A stretch of 64,000 nt of DNA from Clostridiales bacterium (GCA_022775085.1 JALFJQ010000047.1:1-64000); one strand, 5' to 3'. Positions 36,788 to 46,603 are shown, counted from the first letter of the stretch. Notes: generated by a model from the letters alone, not told the origin. Numbers and translations are program-made.

Positions 36788-37118
36788 AAATTGGAATTTG
36801 GCGGGGATGCCCCCGCGGGCAATGCGTGCGGGGGGGGGGTGGTATCGTTACACCACTGGGTACTGCTCGGTATCGTTACCCAGTACCGTAGAGGCCGATG
36901 CCCACATCGCCCCGTTCGTAAATGTTACGAGGTCGCTGAAGATTTGAAATAATCGCGTGCTTTTACCGCGGACCGATGTGGGCATCGGCCACTACGGTTA
37001 CAAACCAACAAATACCAACTTTCGTGACAGCTTATGGTCGAGGGGCCCAAAGGATGTTACGGGATTGACAGAGTCCGTAACGCATTGGCTGCGGGCCCTG
37101 CCCGCCAAATTCCAATTT
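36788..37118. repeat. MITE-like element with 18-bp perfect terminal inverted repeats
   Basis: AAATTGGAATTTGGCGGG (36788-36805) is exactly inverted at 37101-37118. Inside are GTATCGTTACACC words, a run of ten G (36830-36839) and a complete copy of another repeat family at 36886-36998. No gene exists in the 36761-37277 gap. A half copy lies at 41460-41546. Confidence 0.8.
36886..36998. repeat. Palindromic repeat, GCCGATGCCCACATCG type (copy 1, nested)
   Basis: CCGTAGAGGCCGATGCCCAC at one end and GTGGGCATCGGCCACTACGG at the other are inverted. It lies within the larger 36788-37118 element, so it arrived later. The second copy is at 49680-49790. Confidence 0.75.
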
Positions 37119-37283
37119 ATCATTCTGTTTTCTATATGAATTTTTATTATATCATGCAAACGCATAAAAAGCAACGCTTTCACCAGTTTACATAATACAA
37201 ATTTGAATTTTTCAGGAATTTTTCTTTGCTTTTTCGCAATATTGATGTAGAATAGAGGAAACTGCGAAATTGAGGTGATGACT

Positions 37284-38051
37284 ATGCCCGCCAATTATGC
37301 CCATTACCGCTTCGGCAAGCTGGCGCTGCCCGCTCTGCCCGCCGAGGCCCGTCAGTGCATCGGACGCTTCCGCCGGATGTACGACATCGGACTGCATGGG
37401 CCGGACATTCTATTCTACTATAACCCTGTGATGGATACTCCCGTGGGGCAGCTGGGTCACAGCTACCACACCTACAGCGGTCAGAAATTCTTTGAACAAG
37501 CCTGCAAACAGGCGGATTCCGAGGCCGCCCGGGCTTATCTGTATGGTCTGCTGGGCCACTACTGCCTGGACTCTCTGTGCCATCCCTATGTAAACCAACT
37601 GGTAGACATAGGCGAGGTTCGGCATATCGCCCTGGAATCTCAGCTGGAACGGCGGCTGCTGGAAGCCGACGGGGAAACCTCCCCTGCCACCTTCGACATG
37701 AGCAAACGGCTGCGGCTGACCCGGGGCGAGTGCATGACGGTGGCTCAGTTCTATCCCCCCGCCACCGGCGCCAATATCAGCCGAAGCATGAAGCTCATGG
37801 CTATGTGCACCCATTTCCTTGCCAGCCCCAAGCGCGCCCAGCGGGAAAAGCTTCTGGGCCGGATCAAGCCGGAACTATGCGACATTTTCATTCCGGAGAA
37901 GGAAAATGAGGATATGACGCTGTACGTGGACGAGCTGGTGGAGCTGTACGGACAGGCGCTGGAACGCTACCCCAGAATGCTGGAGGCGCTGATGGCGCAC
38001 ATGAAAAACGGTGCTGCTCTGGGCGAGGACTACGCCCCCACCTTTGGCTAA
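37284..38051 (+). CDS. Zinc-dependent phospholipase C domain protein
   Basis: 255 residues if ATG 37284 is used (GAGGTG six bases upstream; ATG 37278 abuts it). HYRFGKLAL, GLHGPDILFYYNP, LGHSYHTYSG and GLLGHYCLDSLCHPYVN supply the histidine and aspartate ligands of the zinc-dependent phospholipase C fold. There is no signal peptide, so it is cytoplasmic, unlike secreted phospholipases; substrate unknown. The following transporter gene starts 19 bases after the stop, suggesting one operon. Confidence 0.8.
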   Translation: MPANYAHYRFGKLALPALPAEARQCIGRFRRMYDIGLHGPDILFYYNPVMDTPVGQLGHSYHTYSGQKFFEQACKQADSEAARAYLYGLLGHYCLDSLCHPYVNQLVDIGEVRHIALESQLERRLLEADGETSPATFDMSKRLRLTRGECMTVAQFYPPATGANISRSMKLMAMCTHFLASPKRAQREKLLGRIKPELCDIFIPEKENEDMTLYVDELVELYGQALERYPRMLEALMAHMKNGAALGEDYAPTFG

Positions 38052-38070
38052 AGAGGAGATAGAAAAGGCC

Positions 38071-39356
38071 ATGAAAGAAAAATTCAAACTCACAGCACTG
38101 GAAAAAAGCTGGATTCTCTATGATGTTGGCAATTCCGCATTCATTCTGCTGGTGACCACGCTGGTACCCATTTTCTTTAACGCACTGGCAAAGAGCGCCG
38201 GGCTGAATGAGGATCTTTACTTAAGCTATTGGGGCTATGCCGGCTCCATAGCGACGATCTGGTTGCGATTCTGGGCCCCATCTGCGGCACGCTGGCAGAC
38301 CGGAAGATGAAAAAGCAGTTTTTCCTCGTCACAATGCTGGTGGGCGCGCTGTGCTGTGCTGTGCTTGGCTTCGCCCCGGGCTGGCTGGCCTTCCTGTGCC
38401 TGTTTATTCTGGCCCGGGTGGGCTATTCCTCCAGCCTGATCTTCTACGACTCCATGCTGCCGGAGGTCACCTCCGAGGAGCGGATGGACAAGGTCTCATC
38501 CATGGGCTTTGCCTTCGGTTACATCGGCTCTGTGATCCCCTTTGTCGTGTGCCTGGTACTGGTGCTGATGCCCGGTATGTTCGGGCTGACCCAGGGCAGC
38601 GCCATGGTCATTGCCTTTCTGATTACGGCTGTTTGGTGGATCGCCTGCACCGCTCCTCTGCTGCGGCGCTACCGGCAGACCGCTTTCGTCACCGCGGAGA
38701 AAAGCCCCCTGCTGGATTCCTTCCGGCAGCTGGGCCGCACCATTCGGGATGCCAAAAAGGAAAAGCACATTTTCGTGTATCTGCTGGCCTTTTTCTTCTT
38801 TATCGACGGCGTGTACACCATCATCGACATGGCCACGGCCTACGGCACCGCGCTGGGCCTCGACACCACCGGATTGCTTCTGGCTCTGCTGGTCACCCAG
38901 ATCGTGGCGTTTCCCTGCTCCATTATTTTCGGGCGGCTGTCGACCAAATATGACACGGGCCTGCTGATCAAGGTGTGCATTATTGCCTACACCTGTGTGG
39001 TGATGTTCGCTGTATTCATGGTCAGCCAATGGCAGTTCTGGCTGCTGGCTGTCATGGTTGGTATGTTCCAGGGCGGCGTTCAGGCCCTGAGCCGCAGCTA
39101 CCTGGGTAAGATCATCCCCCCGGAGCGCAGCGGAGAATTCTTCGGCCTCATGGATATTTTTGGCAAAGGCGCATCCTTCATGGGCATGACGCTGATTTCC
39201 GTTGTCAGCCAGCTTACCGTCGGAGTCCACCTGAACATCTTTGGCGTGACGCTGCAAAACGAGAATCTGGCCGTTTCCACACTGATCCTTCTGTTTGCCA
39301 TCGGCTATGTGCTGTTCTGCAAGGCGGATAAGCTGAACAAACAGCGGATTCCGTAA
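38071..39356 (+). pseudogene. MFS transporter (UMF1/Atg22-like) with a one-base frameshift
   Basis: From ATG 38071 (AAAGAGGAG-like site) frame 1 reads KSWILYDVGNSAFILLVTTL and SYWGYAGSIAT, the UMF1-family start. At about 38259 homology moves to frame 3 and continues DLVAILGPICGTLADRKMKK to the end at 39356 with about 10 further helices. Restoring one C (ATCCTGGTT for ATCTGGTT) would give an intact protein of about 428 residues. No slippery heptamer is seen. It is either a real recent frameshift or a sequencing error. Confidence 0.8.
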
Positions 39357-39415
39357 AACAGATGAGCCCGGAATATCCCATTCCAACGAAGATACATTGA
39401 ATATCGGTAAAAAGA

Positions 39416-39456
39416 TGCCCTTGCGGTTCCGATTCCGGACCGCAAGGGCAATTTTT
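39416..39456 (+). terminator. Terminator of the transporter gene
   Basis: TGCCCTTGCGGT (39416-39427) with ACCGCAAGGGCA (39439-39450), then ATTTTTG. Confidence 0.85.
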
Positions 39457-39458
39457 GT

Positions 39459-39523
39459 GGCAGCACCGCATAATGGGGCAAAAGATCCGCCGAAGCCCGC
39501 AGCTTCCATTGCGCGGTGTTGCC
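39459..39523. repeat. Short MITE with GGCAACACCGC ends (copy 1)
   Basis: GGCAGCACCGCATAATGG at the left and CCATTGCGCGGTGTTGCC at the right are inverted, with AAAGATCCGCCGAAGC between. The same sequence, inverted, forms the left part of the repeat at 59503. The right end directly supplies the stop codon of the next minus-strand gene. Confidence 0.8.
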
Positions 39524-41299
39524 TTATTTCTTTTTTGTTTTGGTTTTCACCTTGGACAGCGGCACCGCGAACCAGCGCTCGATCTGCATCTGTTTGGCCT
39601 TGGCATCCATCTTCAGGGCGGTGTCCCGCATCAGTTCGCCCCATGCGTCCGCCGTCAGGCGGCCGGAGTCGTCCCGGGTGAACAGATAGGGGCAGTGCTC
39701 CAGTCTGCGGCGGCCGAAGGTGCCCGCATAGGGGCGGATGACGCCCAGTGCCAGCGCATAGGGGGCCATATTGAAGAAGTAATCCGGGTCATTGTGAAGG
39801 AGCCGGTTGATGCTGTCCCGGGGCAGGTGCTTGAGGTAGGCACGCAGACCCAGAACCTGTCCGGCGTCGTGGCGGCCCAAGTCGCTGCGGCGTCCGCCAT
39901 AGGCAGCGAAGAAGCCCAGCGCCCACTGGCCCAAAATGCAGCACAGCGGGATCCAGACCTGTCCGCTGAGCAGGCCCAGCACCGTCCAAAGAATGAGGAT
40001 GACCAGACCGATGACTACCGGCACCTTGCCCCGCAGGTGGGTGCAGTAGGCCACGTCCTGCATGAGCCAGGCGGAGATCCAGCCCACAAAGCAGAGAATT
40101 ACCGCCATGATGACTGCCAGCGCCAGAACACCGCTCATATTCATGGCAACGCACACGCCGCAGGCCCCCTGGGCAAGGCAGGCCAGCGCCCGGAAAATCT
40201 TCATGTTGCCGGAGTTCCCGCGGTACATATTCCGCTCCATGGGCACCATGCCTGCCACCTTCCGGCACAGAACGGCATACTGATTTCCGGTGGCATCCAC
40301 CATCTGACGGCGGCTGAACAGCAGATTGAATACTTTGTTCTCAAAGGCGCTGCGTTCGTTGCCCATGTCCATGCGCTTGTGCAGGTACACCTTGTTCCCT
40401 TCCACGGCGATGAGCAGGTAGCCCAGCTGGGCCCAGGAGAACACCATCATGGTCAGGTCTCCGCCGGTCAGGGTCAGGCGGCAGCCCAGTTCACCGGCGG
40501 TAATGCCCTCGGGGGCGGTGGATGCCCGGCTGCGGTGGATGGGCCACGTCCGCAGCGTCAGCAGCCAGTACAGCAGTGCCGCGCCGAAGAAACCCAGAAT
40601 ATAGGGAAGCTCCGGGTATCCGTCCCGGACATAGGTGCTGACCGTCGGGAACATTTTTGTCGGTACCACCATGGTCATGGTGACACCTTCCCGGTCGTTC
40701 ATTACTGCCTTGGTGGAGCCGATGATCTGGCTGCCGGTGATGGGCAGGATGCTCAAATCGGATTCAATGCTCTCCTGCCGGTAGATGCTGGTAAAGACGG
40801 GATCCAAACCCACGCAGTTATTGGGCATAGTGATGGTGAAATTCATGGCTTCCACCGGATATTCAAAGCCGGAAAGCAGCGGAACGGTCAGAACCAGATC
40901 CCGCTTGGGGGATTCCTTTCCCGCATCCACGGCAGCCTGATTCAGCGTAGTGATCTTCACCGCCTCCGGCAGCGTGTAGCTGATGCGAACCGAGGCGTCA
41001 CCCACATACCCCTTGCTGATGCGGCTCAGATCCACCTGAAGAGCGGAAGCCGATCGGGCAGCAGCGGCATTGGAGCCATTGACGGTGATGTTTTTCGCGT
41101 CCAGCGGTACAGGATAGGTCAGCCTGTCCAGCGCGGCCTCCAGCCGCAGATTCACGGTGACCGTTACAAGGCACTGACCCTCTGATGTGACGGTGCACTG
41201 AAGGTCTACCTGGGTGGCGGCGCTCTCCGCGGAAACCGGCATACAGAAAACGCCTGCCAGAAGCACGCACAATATAAATAAAACCGCAACGCGTTTCAT
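39524..41299 (-). CDS. Large membrane protein, DUF2207-like
   Basis: 591 residues from ATG 41299. A signal peptide (residues 1-24) is followed by an extracytoplasmic beta-rich part (25-225) with ISYTLPEAVKI, then a membrane helix (GYPELPYILGFFGAALLYWLL), a cytoplasmic part, more helices at about 375-465 and a basic tail. The order resembles DUF2207 membrane proteins, function unknown. The stop codon TAA coincides with the end of a MITE, so the original C-terminus may have been changed; the last residues are simply lysine-rich (KVKTKTKKK). Confidence 0.65.
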   Translation of the reverse strand: MKRVAVLFILCVLLAGVFCMPVSAESAATQVDLQCTVTSEGQCLVTVTVNLRLEAALDRLTYPVPLDAKNITVNGSNAAAARSASALQVDLSRISKGYVGDASVRISYTLPEAVKITTLNQAAVDAGKESPKRDLVLTVPLLSGFEYPVEAMNFTITMPNNCVGLDPVFTSIYRQESIESDLSILPITGSQIIGSTKAVMNDREGVTMTMVVPTKMFPTVSTYVRDGYPELPYILGFFGAALLYWLLTLRTWPIHRSRASTAPEGITAGELGCRLTLTGGDLTMMVFSWAQLGYLLIAVEGNKVYLHKRMDMGNERSAFENKVFNLLFSRRQMVDATGNQYAVLCRKVAGMVPMERNMYRGNSGNMKIFRALACLAQGACGVCVAMNMSGVLALAVIMAVILCFVGWISAWLMQDVAYCTHLRGKVPVVIGLVILILWTVLGLLSGQVWIPLCCILGQWALGFFAAYGGRRSDLGRHDAGQVLGLRAYLKHLPRDSINRLLHNDPDYFFNMAPYALALGVIRPYAGTFGRRRLEHCPYLFTRDDSGRLTADAWGELMRDTALKMDAKAKQMQIERWFAVPLSKVKTKTKKK

Positions 41300-41409
41300 G
41301 CTGCCCCTCCTCCAAAGAACATACTGTGTCTAAGCATTTTACCATGCAGAAGCAGAAAAAGCAAGATAAAAGCGAGATGCCCTGATTCTTGAACTCCTGC
41401 CAAAAAGAA

Positions 41410-41439
41410 AGGGAGGAAGCGGCGAACCGCTTCCTCCCT
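41410..41439 (-). terminator. Terminator of the CODH/ACS operon
   Basis: AGGGAGGAAGCGG (41410-41422) and CCGCTTCCTCCCT (41427-41439), perfect 13-bp stem. On the minus strand TTTCTTTTTG follows. Confidence 0.85.
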
Positions 41440-41459
41440 AATGATTGATTGACCGTATG

Positions 41460-41546
41460 AACGAACACCCGGTAACGATACCGAGCGGTACCCAGAGGTG
41501 TAACGACTCCAGACCAGCCCGCGCGCATTGGCAGGCGGTCCTGCCG
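41460..41546. repeat. Partial copy of the 36788-37118 repeat family
   Basis: Read on the minus strand it gives GCCAATGCGCGCGGG, then GTCGTTACACC, CTGGGTACCGCTCGGTATCG, the same word order as 36806-36880. The other half is missing. It lies between acsB and its terminator. Confidence 0.65.
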
Positions 41547-41548
41547 TC

Positions 41549-43681
41549 TTACATATCGAAGGGCTCCATGCCCAGGACGGGGTGGCCGACCTCGGACAGG
41601 TAGTTCATCAGCTGCTCGGGATCCTCGGTGCAGATGGTCTCATCGGCGATCATGTCGGTGAAGTTCTCCACGCCGTACATATCCAGAGCGGTCTTATCCA
41701 GACGCTCACGCATCTGATCCTTCAGCATCTTGGGCATCCAGACGATACGGCCGGGGCCACCCTCAGCTGCGATGAACTTGTGGGAAGCGATGAAGTGCTT
41801 GCCATGGCCCATGAAGCCGGGAGTCTGAACGCCGCCGCCGGTCATGGAGGCCATCTCGGAGAAGGTCATGCCCAGAGGCGTGATGCCGGCGTGCTCACGG
41901 CAAGTAATGACAACGCCCATGGAAACAGGCTCAACACCGCAGATACACTCGAAGCAGCCGCAGGAGGTCATGGGATCCTGGAACAGGGAGTACAGGGTCA
42001 CGTGCTCCAGAGCGCCGTGGCTGTACTTGTTGACGGCCTCGTCGACGGTGGTGTAACGGCCCAGCTTCTCGTCCATGCAGCCTTCCTTGAGGATGGGCTG
42101 GCAGGGACCGGCGGGATCCAGTTCCTTGGTAGCCTTGGCATCCAGCCAGGACACGGCACCGCACAGGCCCAGACGCTCGGGAGTGACGATACAGACGTGG
42201 CTGGGAGAGAAGGCCTGGCACATGATGCAGGTGTAGTACTGCTCAACAGACTCGTCGGTCATGGAGGCAAGTCTTGCGTCACGCTTGTCGAAGACCTCGT
42301 TGGCGGCGGCACGCAGGGCAGCGTTCTTCTCGGCGTTCACAACGATGGTGACCTGGCACTTGTCAACAACAGCCTCGAACTCGCTCTTGACCTTGGCGTA
42401 CAGAACCTCGCCCAGGTGCTTGAACTTGAAGCCGGCCTCGAAGTCAGTCTTGCTGATACGGATACGGATCATGTCACGCTGACCGGTGTGCATAACACCC
42501 TCGATGCAGTTGATCCAGGAGTGGATCTTACGCTCCATGACGGACTCAAAGTCAGGCTGCATGGCCTTGCCGGCGACCTCGACGGTGTAGCTGAGGGAAA
42601 TCTTGGAGCCCACGGGGATCTCGTCGATTTCGGGGCCGTCCACAACGATCTTGTGATCCTCGACATCGGAAGCCTCTCTGGTCTGAACCAGCTCGAAGCA
42701 GTCCACACGGGAGCCGTCCACTTCCACCTGCATATCGCCGCGGCGGATGATCTCGCCTTCGAAAGCAGAGGCGAAAGACACGGGAATGTCGATGTTGGTG
42801 ATCTTGATCTTGATGTCCCGGGCCTCCAGAGAGGTAGCGTTCCACTTGGAGACATCAGGCTGTACGATCAGGGACTTGGGAACACGGAAGATGTTCTCGG
42901 TCTCATTGGTGATAACGGGGAAGCCCAGAGCGATAGCACCGGCGCCGCAGGCAACGATCACATCGTCCAGAGGAGCGAAGGCGTTGACAAAGGCGGGAAC
43001 ACGCTCAAAGGTGTACTTCATCAGGCCGGCGGCGTCGCCGGGCTGGATGTTGCCGAAGATCAGAGCGGCACGGATGGCCACGGAGACAACGTGGATGACG
43101 GAGGTGACGTCCTTGCCCAGAGGGATGACGCGCAGCTCGGCACCGGTCTTGTAGCCCTTCTCCTCCAGCTGATCGATGATGCCGCCCACCAGAGTGACCA
43201 GCATACCCTGAGCCTGATAGCTCTTGACCAGAGCCACGGCCTCGTCGGCGGAAGGAGCGGTGCCCAGAATGACAGGCACGCCGGGGATGTCGCCGGTAAC
43301 CAGGGGGACACCCAAGGAACGGACAACGGCATCGGGCAGATGGCCGTAGCAAGGAGCCGCATAGGGCTCAGCACCGTCAATGTACTTCAGAACTTCGATA
43401 AACTCAGCACACAGAGCGGTGGCGACACCGGACATGAATGCGTCGTGCAGGCGGTTGTTGCGGGTCATCAGGGTCTTGACGACACCCAGAGCTTCCTTCA
43501 GCTGACCCAGGGTCTCAACCTTCACGCCGGTCACGCCGTAGTAGCAGGGCAGGCTGTAGGCGGTGCCGGGGAAGGAAACGGCGTGATCCTCGCCGTACTG
43601 TGCAATGGCGTTATTGATGGCCGCCTCGGTCAGACCGTATACGGCATCGTTACCGCCAAAAACTCTATCAAAAAGTGTCAC
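41549..43681 (-). CDS. acsB: Acetyl-CoA synthase / CODH-ACS complex beta subunit
   Basis: 710 residues from GTG 43681 behind AGGAGG. The A-cluster ligands are in YTCIMCQAFSPSHVCIVTPE, RLGLCGAVSWLDAKA and TSCGCFECICGVEP. The N-terminal third is the CODH-binding domain. The enzyme joins CO, a methyl group from the corrinoid protein and CoA to make acetyl-CoA in the Wood-Ljungdahl pathway. cooC and cooS lie upstream on the same strand. The corrinoid protein and methyltransferase genes are not in the window. Confidence 0.94.
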   Translation of the reverse strand: MTLFDRVFGGNDAVYGLTEAAINNAIAQYGEDHAVSFPGTAYSLPCYYGVTGVKVETLGQLKEALGVVKTLMTRNNRLHDAFMSGVATALCAEFIEVLKYIDGAEPYAAPCYGHLPDAVVRSLGVPLVTGDIPGVPVILGTAPSADEAVALVKSYQAQGMLVTLVGGIIDQLEEKGYKTGAELRVIPLGKDVTSVIHVVSVAIRAALIFGNIQPGDAAGLMKYTFERVPAFVNAFAPLDDVIVACGAGAIALGFPVITNETENIFRVPKSLIVQPDVSKWNATSLEARDIKIKITNIDIPVSFASAFEGEIIRRGDMQVEVDGSRVDCFELVQTREASDVEDHKIVVDGPEIDEIPVGSKISLSYTVEVAGKAMQPDFESVMERKIHSWINCIEGVMHTGQRDMIRIRISKTDFEAGFKFKHLGEVLYAKVKSEFEAVVDKCQVTIVVNAEKNAALRAAANEVFDKRDARLASMTDESVEQYYTCIMCQAFSPSHVCIVTPERLGLCGAVSWLDAKATKELDPAGPCQPILKEGCMDEKLGRYTTVDEAVNKYSHGALEHVTLYSLFQDPMTSCGCFECICGVEPVSMGVVITCREHAGITPLGMTFSEMASMTGGGVQTPGFMGHGKHFIASHKFIAAEGGPGRIVWMPKMLKDQMRERLDKTALDMYGVENFTDMIADETICTEDPEQLMNYLSEVGHPVLGMEPFDM

Positions 43682-43714
43682 GGTTTTTCCTCCTATTTCG
43701 TATTGGTAATTCCA

Positions 43715-44485
43715 TTAACAGTCGTCACGATCCAGAATTTCCTTGATCTTCCGGATCTCTTCGATTGCCGTGGGGCTGAAATCGTAGGGAGACTTGCCCT
43801 GACGATCCGCGTCCATGATCTCCGGGTTGTAGTGGATGAAGCCCAGCAGGTCTTCCGCGGGGATGGCGGATTTGACAAACTCCTCATCCCGGGCATCCCG
43901 AACCTTGTTGGCAACCACCCGCACCTGCCTGACCCCCAGATCAGCGGCCAGACGCTTCACATTGTGGTAGGTCTGGACGCTGCGGGCGCCGGGCTCGATG
44001 ACCACGATGAACTGATCCATATTGCCCGCGGTGCCCCGGCCCAGATGCTCCAGTCCCGCCTCCATATCCATGATGACCACGTCATTTTTGCGGTAGGTCA
44101 GATTGGCCAGCACGGCCTTGAGCATCACATGCTCAGGACACACGCAGCCGCTGCCACCCAAATCCACGGTGCCCATGACCAGCAGCTTTACGCCGTTGAT
44201 CTCACGGGAGAAGGTGTCGGGAATGTCAGCCACATAGGGGTTGAGCTTGAAGAACTTGTTGGCGGCGTTGGCGCCGGTGCGTTCTTCCACTAAGGTGCGC
44301 ATTTTGGAGATGGGGACGATGGCGTCCACTTCCTCCTGGCTTAGGCCCAGAGCCAGACCCAGATTGGCGTCTGGGTCTACGTCGGCTGCCAGGACGGTGC
44401 GTCCTTCGTCGGCGTAGAGCCGGGCCAGTGTGGAGGACAGGGTGGTTTTGCCCACGCCGCCCTTACCGGTAATCGCTACTTTCAT
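43715..44485 (-). CDS. cooC: CODH nickel-insertion ATPase CooC
   Basis: 256 residues from ATG 44485. AITGKGGVGKTTLSSTLARL is the deviant Walker A of MinD-type ATPases; VIMDMEAGLEHLGRGTAGNMD is the CooC/AcsF signature. These proteins mature the nickel centres of CO dehydrogenase and acetyl-CoA synthase using ATP. The position between cooS and acsB is typical. VCPEHVML carries a cysteine of the CxC-type metal-binding pair (GGSGCVCPEH). Confidence 0.92.
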   Translation of the reverse strand: MKVAITGKGGVGKTTLSSTLARLYADEGRTVLAADVDPDANLGLALGLSQEEVDAIVPISKMRTLVEERTGANAANKFFKLNPYVADIPDTFSREINGVKLLVMGTVDLGGSGCVCPEHVMLKAVLANLTYRKNDVVIMDMEAGLEHLGRGTAGNMDQFIVVIEPGARSVQTYHNVKRLAADLGVRQVRVVANKVRDARDEEFVKSAIPAEDLLGFIHYNPEIMDADRQGKSPYDFSPTAIEEIRKIKEILDRDDC

Positions 44486-44522
44486 TGGAAAAAGACCTCG
44501 AATTGTAAGTAATCAGAATTCT

Positions 44523-44614
44523 TGTCATACTGAGCGGAGACGAAGTATCTACGCAGATACGTTGATACGATGGTGCGAAGATTCCTCGACGCGCTTCGCT
44601 CGCTCGGAATGACA
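44523..44614. repeat. Palindromic repeat, TGTCATACTGAGCGGAG type
   Basis: TGTCATACTGAGCGGAGACG at the left and CGCTCGGAATGACA at the right are inverted, with GAAGTATCT/AAGATTCC inside. Located between cooS and cooC, within the operon, leaving no promoter-sized free sequence. The repeat type is familiar from many clostridial genomes. Confidence 0.75.
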
Positions 44615-44624
44615 GAAACTCGTT

Positions 44625-46529
44625 TTAGATGCCCAGAGCGGCGCGCTTGGCCTCGATGCAGGCGATCATCTTGTCACCCAGGGACTCGATGTCGGTATCG
44701 ACAACGTACTTGGCCTCGACCCAATCCTTCACGCCGTGCTCGCCGGTCAGCAGCTCGCAGATCTCGGAAGAGCCCTTGACGTAGGGATCCACGCCCAGGA
44801 AAGTCTCGATGCCGGTAGCAACGACGTAGTTACCGATGGAGACGGCCTTCTCGGACATCCATTCGGGAGCGCAGCCTACGACAGGCAGCTGGGAGATGGG
44901 GATGCCGGAATCCTTGGACAGCTCGGCAGCCAGGATCATCATACGGGAGATATCCACGCAGGAGCCCATGTGCAGAACGGGAGGAATGCCAGCCAGCTCA
45001 CACACACGCTTGAGGCCCGCGCCGCAGTACTCCTTGGCCTTCTCGGGATCCATGAGGCCTGCCTTGGCAGCAGCCTGCGCGGCACAGCCGGTGGTGATGA
45101 CGATGATGTCGTTCTCCAGCATCTTCTTCATCAGGCCGATATGAGCGGAGTCGGGACGAACCTTGGGGTTGTTGCAGCCGACCATAGCCACAGCGCCGCG
45201 CAGAACACCGGAGGTGACGCACTCCAGCAGGGGCTTGGTGGTGCCGAACTCGTCCACCTGAGAGTTGGCAACGCCGTCCAGAACCTTCACGATAGCCTCG
45301 ACGGAGTAGCCGACACGGGCCTTTTGCTTCAGGTTGGGGATGTTGACCAGCTCGGGCTTCCGGTTCTTGAAGTTCTCGATAGCCATCTTGACGATCGCCT
45401 TGGCGTTGTCGCCGGCGGTGGCGGAGGAGAAGCGGATGAACTCGGAATCGGGAATCCGGGCGATGGGAGAGGTGGTGATGAACTTGGTATGGAAGCACTT
45501 GCTCAGGGGGCCCAGAGCGGGGAAGATGCACTGTACGTCCACGACGATGGCTTCGCAGGCGCCGGTGAGAACCACGTTCTCCTGGTTCAGGTAGTTACCG
45601 GCCATGGGGATGCCGTGACGCATGGCAACCTCGTTGGAGGTGCAGCAGACACCGGAAACGGTGATGCCCTTGGCGCCCATGGACTTGGCGTAGGCGATCA
45701 TCTCGGGATCGTTGGCGTAGTAGACGATCATCTCGGACAGGGAAGGATCGTGACCGTGAACCACGATATTGACGTTGTCCTTCTCCATGACGCCGATGTT
45801 GGCTTCGGTGTCGATGGGCTTGGGAGTGCCGAACAGAACATCGGAGAACTCGGTACCGGCCATGGAGCCGCCCCAGCCGTCGGACAGGCCAGCCCGCAGA
45901 GCCTGGCGAACCAGAGCCTCAGGCAGAGAGGAGCAGCCCATGTGAGACATATGCAGAGACTGAGAAACCTCGCGGTCGATGGCGCGGGGCTCGATCTCGG
46001 CATCATGCCACAGCTTCTGGGTGTGCTCGGGAGCGCGCTTCAGGAAACGCTGGGTGCCGAAGGGCTTGCCGTACTCCAGCAGGGCCATCTCGGCGATCTC
46101 GTGGGCCAGGTCGTAGATGTCCTTGCCCTCGGTCTCCACACCCCACTCCTTGGCGATGCGGATCAGCTTCTCGGGGTCCTTGACGGTGTAGTTGCCGTCC
46201 GGCTTGGTCTGGTACAGGGTGTGGCAGATTTCACGGCCATGGTCGGAGTGCGTGGCGGCACCGCCGGCGGTGAACATCAGGAAGTTACGGCCAACGATAC
46301 CATGAACGTCGCAGCCGCAGATACCACGGGGAGCCTTCTTGGTGATGCGGCAGGGGCCCATGGAGCAGATACGGCAGCAGGTGCCGCTCTCGCCGAAGCC
46401 GCAGTGAGGAGTCTGGTTCTTAACACGCTGCTGCCAGGTATCAGCGCCAACCTTCTGCGCGGTTTCCAGCAGAGAATTGGTGGCAGCTTCCATCTCCTCG
46501 ATGGTGGTTGTAAATGCCCAATCCTTCAA
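44625..46529 (-). CDS. cooS: Anaerobic carbon monoxide dehydrogenase catalytic subunit
   Basis: 634 residues from TTG 46529 behind AGGAGGAAATCAC. CGFGESGTCCRICSMGPCRI binds the B and D iron-sulfur clusters; VHGHDPSLSEMIVYYA holds the C-cluster histidine, and GVCCTSNEVAMRHG, VGCNNPKVRPD and HMGSCVDISR are conserved. The enzyme interconverts CO and CO2, supplying CO to acetyl-CoA synthase. It leads the cooS-cooC-acsB operon, with its own promoter. Confidence 0.96.
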   Translation of the reverse strand: MKDWAFTTTIEEMEAATNSLLETAQKVGADTWQQRVKNQTPHCGFGESGTCCRICSMGPCRITKKAPRGICGCDVHGIVGRNFLMFTAGGAATHSDHGREICHTLYQTKPDGNYTVKDPEKLIRIAKEWGVETEGKDIYDLAHEIAEMALLEYGKPFGTQRFLKRAPEHTQKLWHDAEIEPRAIDREVSQSLHMSHMGCSSLPEALVRQALRAGLSDGWGGSMAGTEFSDVLFGTPKPIDTEANIGVMEKDNVNIVVHGHDPSLSEMIVYYANDPEMIAYAKSMGAKGITVSGVCCTSNEVAMRHGIPMAGNYLNQENVVLTGACEAIVVDVQCIFPALGPLSKCFHTKFITTSPIARIPDSEFIRFSSATAGDNAKAIVKMAIENFKNRKPELVNIPNLKQKARVGYSVEAIVKVLDGVANSQVDEFGTTKPLLECVTSGVLRGAVAMVGCNNPKVRPDSAHIGLMKKMLENDIIVITTGCAAQAAAKAGLMDPEKAKEYCGAGLKRVCELAGIPPVLHMGSCVDISRMMILAAELSKDSGIPISQLPVVGCAPEWMSEKAVSIGNYVVATGIETFLGVDPYVKGSSEICELLTGEHGVKDWVEAKYVVDTDIESLGDKMIACIEAKRAALGI

Positions 46530-46603
46530 AGTGATTTCCTCCTAATCATTGATTCTTGAGACGAACGAAATGACGCTTATGCGGAACATAAGGTATCGAT
46601 ATT

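Noticed and set aside
36830..36839. Run of ten G as a phase-variable tract
   Set aside because: Lies inside an intergenic repeat, not in a promoter or gene.
38229..38310. Programmed frameshift in the transporter gene
   Set aside because: No slippery heptamer or downstream structure is evident; a missing base explains it more simply.
41528..44293. 921-residue plus-strand frame opposite acsB and cooC
   Set aside because: Crosses two real genes and their gap; a low-complexity antisense frame from third-position GC bias.
44736..46559. 607-residue plus-strand frame opposite cooS
   Set aside because: Antisense shadow of a highly biased gene.
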